Both the position numbers and the translations under genes were made by a program. A stretch of 5,510 nucleotides of DNA, from positions 1 through 5,510 of the forward strand of contig CALPUT020000190.1 of the NCBI GenBank assembly GCA_943326825.2, given 5' to 3'. Source of the stretch: Chryseobacterium gleum (GTDB lineage Bacteria > Bacteroidota > Bacteroidia > Flavobacteriales_D > Crocinitomicaceae). Positions 1 through 3,570 of this stretch are shown in pieces; position 1 is the stretch's first letter, and every line of letters begins with the position of its first letter. The notes under the pieces are model-generated. The model was not told the origin of the DNA. It did not search any database and saw only the letters and a program-made list of their open reading frames with translations.

Positions 1-1
1 A

Positions 2-355
2 TTATTACGTGGTATCGAGAAATCTCAAATCAAAAGAGGTATGGTTATCTGTAAACCAGGTTCTACAAAACCTCATAAAGAATTCAAAGCTGAGATTTAC
101 GTATTGAAAAAAGAAGAAGGTGGACGTCATACTCCATTCCACAATAAATATCGTCCTCAGTTCTATTTCCGTACAACAGATGTTACAGGAGAAATCTTCT
201 TAACAGACGGACGTGAAATGGTTATGCCAGGTGATAACGTTTCAATTACAGTTAAATTGATCGTACCAGTAGCAATGGACAAAGGTTTGCGTTTCGCTAT
301 TCGTGAGGGTGGTAGAACAGTAGGTGCTGGTCAGGTTACAGAAATTATCGAGTAA
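2..355 (+). CDS. tuf: Elongation factor Tu, C-terminal part (5' end outside window)
   Basis: EF-Tu is the cytoplasmic GTPase that carries aminoacyl-tRNA to the ribosomal A site. The visible 117 codons cover the end of domain 2 and all of domain 3, roughly the last 30% of a protein that is usually about 395 residues. Hallmarks are GIEKSQIKRGMVICKPGS, then EGGRHTPF, YRPQFYFRTTDVTG, MVMPGDN and the C-terminal FAIREGGRTVGAGQV. These domain-3 surfaces contact domain 1, the tRNA T stem and EF-Ts. The glycine and alanine positions in EGGRHTPF and RFAIREGG, where kirromycin-resistance changes are known in E. coli, keep the usual residues. The reading frame is open from base 2, so the gene starts upstream of the window. 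It ends at TAA and is followed 25 nt later by a terminator hairpin. The identification is essentially certain. Whether the genome has a second tuf copy cannot be seen here. Confidence 0.98.
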   Translation, partial: LLRGIEKSQIKRGMVICKPGSTKPHKEFKAEIYVLKKEEGGRHTPFHNKYRPQFYFRTTDVTGEIFLTDGREMVMPGDNVSITVKLIVPVAMDKGLRFAIREGGRTVGAGQVTEIIE

Positions 356-380
356 TTTATTTGATGAAAAATATCAATTA

Positions 381-402
381 GGGGAGCTTGTCTCCCCTTT
401 TT
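381..402 (+). terminator. Intrinsic terminator after tuf
   Basis: GGGGAG (381-386) pairs perfectly with CTCCCC (392-397) across a 5-nt loop, and five Ts follow (398-402). The GC-rich 6-bp stem plus T-run fits a rho-independent terminator for tuf. The T-run ends only two bases before the tRNA-Trp 5' end. If the terminator is efficient, the tRNA needs a promoter that overlaps or lies upstream of the hairpin. If it is leaky, the tRNA and secE-nusG are fed by read-through from tuf. The A-tract that usually precedes such stems is weak. Confidence 0.75.
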
Positions 403-404
403 CT

Positions 405-477
405 GCGGGTGTAGCTCAGTTGGTAGAGTAGTGGTCTCCAAAACCATTGGTCGTGAGTTCGAATCTTACCGCCCGCG
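405..477 (+). tRNA. trnW: tRNA-Trp, anticodon CCA
   Basis: A complete 73-nt cloverleaf can be folded by eye. The acceptor stem is GCGGGTG with CGCCCGC (one G-U pair), the D stem is GCTC with GAGT, and the anticodon stem is GTGGT with ACCAT. The anticodon loop is CTCCAAA with CCA at 438-440, the variable loop has five bases, and the T stem GTGAG with CTTAC encloses TTCGAAT. Anticodon CCA reads UGG (Trp), and discriminator base G at 477 is the usual tRNA-Trp identity base. The following bases are CAA, so the 3' CCA is not encoded and must be added after transcription. The gene lies 20 nt upstream of secE and is probably cotranscribed with it, with RNase P and 3' processing releasing the tRNA. 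Confidence 0.98.
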
Positions 478-497
478 CAATTAAAAATTAAAAAGAC

Positions 498-719
498 GTG
501 TCAAAATTCAAAGAATATATTAGCGAAACTGTGAACGAAATGGTTCATAATGTTACGTGGCCTACTTGGAAAGAACTTCAAAGTAATACTATTATTGTAG
601 TTGTTGCATCTATTATCATTTCTTTGTTCATTTTTGTTATGGATTTCGGTTTTGGTATTGTTGGTAAGCCAGGTGATTCTTGGAGAGGTATTTTAGGATT
701 TATTTACCACATGTTTTAA
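498..719 (+). CDS. secE: Preprotein translocase subunit SecE
   Basis: SecE is the small inner-membrane subunit that clamps the two halves of SecY in the SecYEG protein-export channel. The 73-residue product has the single-TM bacterial SecE layout. A short amphipathic cytoplasmic helix (about residues 3-18) is followed by the conserved hinge NVTWPTWKELQ (about 18-28) and one transmembrane segment (about 30-54, IIVVVASIIISLFIFVMDFGF). The tail is short. It contains GKPGDSWRG (about residues 56-64), which makes this protein some ten residues longer than the Bacteroidota SecE proteins I recall. The start is GTG: no ATG lies between the tRNA and the conserved N-terminus, and the leader is A-rich without a Shine-Dalgarno sequence. 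nusG follows after 8 nt, the classic secE-nusG pairing. The start codon is inferred from conservation. Confidence 0.96.
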   Translation: MSKFKEYISETVNEMVHNVTWPTWKELQSNTIIVVVASIIISLFIFVMDFGFGIVGKPGDSWRGILGFIYHMF

Positions 720-727
720 CAAATATA

Positions 728-1279
728 ATGGGAGAGATAAAAAAACGTTGGTACGTTGTTAGAGCGGTTAGTGGAAAAGAGAAAAAGGTTAAAGAATATT
801 TAGACCTTGAAATTTCTCGTTTAAAACTTGAGAACTTTGTTGATCAAGTATTGATTCCTACAGAAAAAGTATTTCAAATTCGTAATGGTAAAAAAGTTAG
901 TAAAGAAAAAGCTTACTTACCTGGTTATGTTTTAATAGAAGCAGCTTTAGTAGGAGAGGTTACTCACGTTATTAAAAGTATTCCAAACGTAATTGGGTTT
1001 TTAGGTACTGAAAAAGGAGGAGATCCTGTACCAATGCGTTTGGCAGAAGTAAATAGAATTCTTGGGAAAGTTGATGAATTATCTGAGACTGAAGAAGAAA
1101 TGAAAATACCATTTGTTGTTGGAGAATCAGTTAAAGTTATTGATGGTCCATTTAACAATTTCAGCGGTGTAATTGATGAAATCAATGAAGACAAGAAAAA
1201 GCTGAAAGTAATGGTTAAAATTTTCGGTCGTAAAAACTTACTTGAGTTAAGTTATATGCAAGTCGAAAAAGAGATATAG
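728..1279 (+). CDS. nusG: Transcription termination/antitermination factor NusG
   Basis: NusG binds RNA polymerase at the clamp and beta lobe, modulates pausing and Rho-dependent termination, and can bridge to ribosomal protein S10. The 183-residue product is normal length. The NGN domain covers about residues 6-120, beginning KRWYVVRAVSGKEKKV, with AYLPGYVLIE (about 62-71) and IPNVIGFLG (about 85-93). A charged linker (SETEEEMK) leads into the C-terminal KOW domain (about 127-183), with VGESVKVIDGPFNNFSG and IFGRKNLLELSYMQVEK. The ATG at 728 is chosen because the NGN domain begins directly after it. The open frame extends upstream to another ATG inside secE, but that would add 16 unconserved residues. 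The KOW end has NLLEL where most homologues have TPxEL, a mild divergence. It is very likely in one transcript with secE. Confidence 0.98.
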   Translation: MGEIKKRWYVVRAVSGKEKKVKEYLDLEISRLKLENFVDQVLIPTEKVFQIRNGKKVSKEKAYLPGYVLIEAALVGEVTHVIKSIPNVIGFLGTEKGGDPVPMRLAEVNRILGKVDELSETEEEMKIPFVVGESVKVIDGPFNNFSGVIDEINEDKKKLKVMVKIFGRKNLLELSYMQVEKEI

Positions 1280-1340
1280 TATATTAACCGTAGGAGTGAG
1301 AATTTTGATTAAAGCTTCCCAAATGACTCATGTTAGACTA
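1277..1340 (+). promoter_or_regulatory. Candidate L1-binding autoregulatory leader upstream of rplK
   Basis: The nusG-rplK gap can fold into one long imperfect stem. TAGT (1277-1280) pairs with ACTA (1337-1340), TTAAC (1284-1288) with GTTAG (1332-1336, one G-U), and GAGT (1294-1297) with ACTC (1326-1329). An inner hairpin at 1300-1318 is capped by a 5-nt loop. Between the GAGT/ACTC helix and the inner hairpin lies an asymmetric loop, short on the 5' side and with CCAAATG on the 3' side. In E. coli and archaea, ribosomal protein L1 represses its operon by binding an mRNA mimic of the 23S L1 stalk, which has a similar asymmetric loop between two helices. The position before rplK-rplA fits that role. 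The fold was made by hand and the match to the L1 site is from memory, so this is a hypothesis. Confidence 0.4.
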
Positions 1341-1357
1341 CATAATTTTTAAATACA

Positions 1358-1804
1358 ATGGCTAAAGTAGTAGCAGGATTGATCAAATTACAGATCAAAG
1401 GTGGTGCTGCCAATCCGGCTCCTCCGGTGGGTCCAGCTTTAGGTTCTAAAGGTGTGAACATCATGGAGTTCTGCAAACAGTTTAACGCTCGTACGCAGGA
1501 TAAACCAGGAAAGGTATTACCAGTTGTTATCACTGTTTATGGTGATAAATCTTTTGATTTCATTATCAAAACTCCCCCAGCAGCAATTCAAATCATGGAA
1601 ACAACAAAGTTGAAAAAAGGTTCTTCTGAGCCTAATAGAAACAAAGTTGCTACTATGTCTTGGGATGCTATTAAAACAATTGCAGAAGATAAATTACCAG
1701 ACATGAACTGTTTTACAGTTGATTCAGCAATGAGAATGGTAGCAGGAACTGCAAGAAGTATGGGAGTAATAGTTAAAGGTGGAGATGCACCATTATCAAA
1801 ATAA
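1358..1804 (+). CDS. rplK: 50S ribosomal protein L11 (uL11)
   Basis: L11 binds 23S rRNA helices 43-44 at the base of the L7/L12 stalk, in the GTPase-associated centre, and is needed for RelA activation by uncharged tRNA. The 148-residue product is full length. The N-terminal domain contains the flexible, proline-rich ANPAPPVGPALG (about residues 18-29), where thiostrepton-class antibiotics act, followed by GVNIMEFCKQFNART. The C-terminal RNA-binding domain ends with the conserved GTARSMGVIVKGG (about 130-142). The ATG at 1358 gives the canonical MAKVV start. The gene follows nusG after 78 nt, a larger gap than its neighbours, which holds the candidate L1 leader. rplA follows after only 10 nt, so L11 and L1 are almost certainly translated from one mRNA. 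Confidence 0.99.
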   Translation: MAKVVAGLIKLQIKGGAANPAPPVGPALGSKGVNIMEFCKQFNARTQDKPGKVLPVVITVYGDKSFDFIIKTPPAAIQIMETTKLKKGSSEPNRNKVATMSWDAIKTIAEDKLPDMNCFTVDSAMRMVAGTARSMGVIVKGGDAPLSK

Positions 1805-1814
1805 TAGTTAAATC

Positions 1815-2510
1815 ATGAAAAGAATTTCTAAAAAAAGAAAAGAAGTTTTAGCAAAAGTTGATTTGGCTAAAGCATATTCATTAGGTGAAGCTTGCGATTT
1901 GGTAAAGGAAATTTCTACAACTAAATTTGATGCTTCAGTAGATATCTGCGTAAGATTAGGAGTTGATCCTAGAAAAGCGAACCAAATGATTCGTGGAACA
2001 GTTTCTTTACCTCACGGTACAGGAAAAGATGTTCGAGTTCTTGTATTATGTACTCCAGACAAAGAAGCTGAAGCAGTTGCTGCAGGAGCTGATTTTGTTG
2101 GTTTAGATGATTACATTGAAAAAATTAAAGGTGGATGGACAGATGTTGATGTTATTATTACAATGCCTTCTGTAATGGGTAAAGTTGGTGCTTTAGGTCG
2201 TATTTTAGGACCAAGAAGTTTAATGCCAAATCCTAAAACGGGTACTGTAACGATGGAAATCGGTAAAGCTGTTGAAGAAGTGAAAGCAGGTAAAATTGAT
2301 TTCAAAGTTGATAAATATGGTATTATCCATAGCTCAGTTGGAAAAGTGAGTTTCGAAGGAAATAAAATTCACGAGAATTCGTTGGAATTAATTCAAACTT
2401 TGATTAAAATGAAACCTTCTTCTGCTAAAGGAACTTACATCAAAAGTGTGTTCTTAAGCTCAACAATGAGTCCTGGTATTCAAATTGATACTAAAACTGT
2501 AGTAGCTTAA
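1815..2510 (+). CDS. rplA: 50S ribosomal protein L1 (uL1)
   Basis: L1 forms the mobile L1 stalk beside the E site, helps release deacylated tRNA, and in several bacteria represses the L11-L1 operon. The 231-residue product is full length. The two-domain fold is recognisable. The lysine-rich N-terminus (KRISKKRKEVLAKVD) and SLGEACDLVKEISTTKFDASVDICVRLGVDPRKANQMIRG belong to domain I. Domain II contains the L1 signature with GRILGPRSLMPNPKTGTVT (about residues 128-146). The chain then returns to domain I with DKYGIIHSSVGKVSF and SSTMSPGIQID near the C-terminus. The Thr-Met pair that contacts rRNA and mRNA in known L1 structures is retained, so autoregulation is chemically possible. rplJ starts 12 nt after the stop, leaving almost no intergenic space. 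Confidence 0.99.
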   Translation: MKRISKKRKEVLAKVDLAKAYSLGEACDLVKEISTTKFDASVDICVRLGVDPRKANQMIRGTVSLPHGTGKDVRVLVLCTPDKEAEAVAAGADFVGLDDYIEKIKGGWTDVDVIITMPSVMGKVGALGRILGPRSLMPNPKTGTVTMEIGKAVEEVKAGKIDFKVDKYGIIHSSVGKVSFEGNKIHENSLELIQTLIKMKPSSAKGTYIKSVFLSSTMSPGIQIDTKTVVA

Positions 2511-2522
2511 AACTGAAGTAAA

Positions 2523-3044
2523 ATGACGAAAGAAGAAAAAGCGAAGTACATAGATGGATTAGTTGCTGAATTATCAGCTTCAAATATTATCTATTTAACG
2601 GATACTTCTGAATTAACTGTTGAAAGCGTAAACAATCTTCGTAGAAAATGTTTCAATTCTAACATTCGTTTAAGAGTAGTAAAGAATACTTTACTAGCGA
2701 AAGCAATGGATAAAGTTGAAGGTAAAAATTATGGACAATTAAAAGACACATTAGCTGGTCAAACGTCTATAATGTTTAGCGAAGAGGGAAATGCTCCTGC
2801 AAAATTAATTCAAGATTTCCGTAAAACAAATGAGAAACCACTTCTTAAAGGTGCTTACATTGAAGAAGCTGTTTACGTTGGTGATGACCAATTATCAGCT
2901 TTAGTATCAATCAAAAGCAAAGAAGAAGTTATTGGTGATATCATTGGATTATTACAAAGTCCAGCTAAAAATGTTATCTCTGCTCTTAAAGGGCAAGGTG
3001 GTAAAATTGCTGGTATCTTGAAAACGCTCGAAGAAAGAGCATAA
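2523..3044 (+). CDS. rplJ: 50S ribosomal protein L10 (uL10)
   Basis: L10 anchors the L7/L12 dimers to the ribosome and binds 23S rRNA beside L11. The 173-residue product is normal length. The N-terminal rRNA-binding domain starts MTKEEKAKYIDGLVAELSASNIIYLTD and includes LRRKCFNSNIRLRVVKNTLLAKAM, matching the family pattern of a short basic segment followed by a VKNTL motif. LKGAYIEEAVY lies in the middle. The C-terminal helix (about residues 140-173, with SPAKNVISALKGQGGKIAGILKTLEERA) is the segment that holds L7/L12 dimers. The 12-nt gap from rplA is too short for a separate L10 leader like that of E. coli. Any L10-L12 repression site would have to lie within the end of rplA, or control may be exerted upstream. 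rplL follows after 40 nt. Confidence 0.99.
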   Translation: MTKEEKAKYIDGLVAELSASNIIYLTDTSELTVESVNNLRRKCFNSNIRLRVVKNTLLAKAMDKVEGKNYGQLKDTLAGQTSIMFSEEGNAPAKLIQDFRKTNEKPLLKGAYIEEAVYVGDDQLSALVSIKSKEEVIGDIIGLLQSPAKNVISALKGQGGKIAGILKTLEERA

Positions 3045-3084
3045 TTATTATTATTGTACAATTTAGTTTAAAAAATAAAGAAAA

Positions 3085-3462
3085 ATGGCTGATTTAAAAC
3101 AAATCGCGGAAACGCTAGTTAATTTGACAGTTAAAGAAGTTAACGAACTTGCTACTATCTTAAAAGATGAGTATGGAATCGAACCTGCTGCTGCTGCTGC
3201 TGTTATGGTAGCTGGTGGAGGTGCTGATGGTGCTGCTGCTGCAGAAGAAAAAACTGAGTTCGATGTAATTTTGAAAGCTGGTGGACCTAACAAACTTGCT
3301 GTAGTTAAATTAGTTAAAGAATTAACTGGTAATGGTTTAAAAGAGTCTAAAGATTTAGTTGACGGTGCTCCTTCTACATTGAAAGAAGCTGTTTCTAAAG
3401 ACGAAGCTAATGCATTAAAAGCTGCTTTAGAAGAAGCTGGTGCTGAAGTTGAGATTAAATAA
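3085..3462 (+). CDS. rplL: 50S ribosomal protein L7/L12 (bL12)
   Basis: L7/L12 is the multicopy stalk protein that recruits and stimulates EF-Tu, EF-G and other translational GTPases. The 125-residue product is normal length. The N-terminal dimerisation domain, which binds L10, spans about residues 1-32 (MADLKQIAETLVNLTVKEVNELATILKDEYGIEP). An Ala/Gly-rich hinge follows (about 33-55). The C-terminal factor-binding domain (about 57-125) has EFDVILKAGGPNKLAVVKLVKELTGNGLKESKDLVDGAPSTLKEAVSKDEANALKAALEEAGAEVEIK. The hinge is encoded by short GCT codon runs (3187-3201 and 3232-3243), which could be slippage-prone. The 40-nt leader is AT-rich, ends in an A-rich stretch directly before ATG, and lacks a Shine-Dalgarno sequence. 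L7/L12 is made in several copies per L10, so this leader may favour strong initiation. A strong hairpin follows the stop. Confidence 0.99.
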   Translation: MADLKQIAETLVNLTVKEVNELATILKDEYGIEPAAAAAVMVAGGGADGAAAAEEKTEFDVILKAGGPNKLAVVKLVKELTGNGLKESKDLVDGAPSTLKEAVSKDEANALKAALEEAGAEVEIK

Positions 3463-3476
3463 CTATCATACTTCAT

Positions 3477-3521
3477 AAATAGGAAAGGCACGGCATTTTG
3501 CTCGTGCCTATTCCTATTTTT
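3477..3521 (+). terminator. Strong hairpin with T-run between rplL and rpoB (terminator or attenuator)
   Basis: AAATAGGAA (3477-3485) pairs with TTCCTATTT (3511-3519). A3486 pairs with T3509, A3510 is bulged, and GGCACG (3487-3492) pairs with CGTGCC (3503-3508). GCA (3493-3495) can also pair with TGC (3499-3501) beside a bulged T3502. That is a 16-bp stem with one bulge plus a 3-bp tip, and a TTTTT run at 3517-3521. This is the form of a rho-independent terminator. Its position matches the E. coli rplL-rpoB attenuator, which lets only part of the transcripts reach rpoB. No clear rpoB promoter is visible downstream, so I favour partial termination. Confidence 0.85.
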
Positions 3522-3570
3522 ATTGATTTGAGTAAGTTAAAACGTTTTCATCAACAAATTCTTATAGGCC

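Noticed and set aside
1343..1350. TAATTTTT before rplK, resembling the Bacteroidota -7 box TAnnTTTG
   Set aside because: The final G is missing and there is no TTG at the expected upstream distance, so it is not supportable as a promoter.
3053..3062. ATTGTACAAT, a perfect 10-bp palindrome before rplL
   Set aside because: It is a single short AT-rich palindrome with no second copy or promoter beside it. Chance is a sufficient explanation.
3187..3243. GCT triplet runs in rplL as a possible phase-variable repeat
   Set aside because: They encode the normal Ala-rich hinge of L7/L12, and gain or loss of a triplet would keep the frame. This is a family feature rather than a switch.
3063..3491. 142-codon open frame on the minus strand opposite rplL
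   Set aside because: It is the antisense of the conserved L7/L12 gene. Its Ala/Ser-rich content comes from reading the GCT runs and Lys/Glu codons backwards, and it resembles no protein I know.
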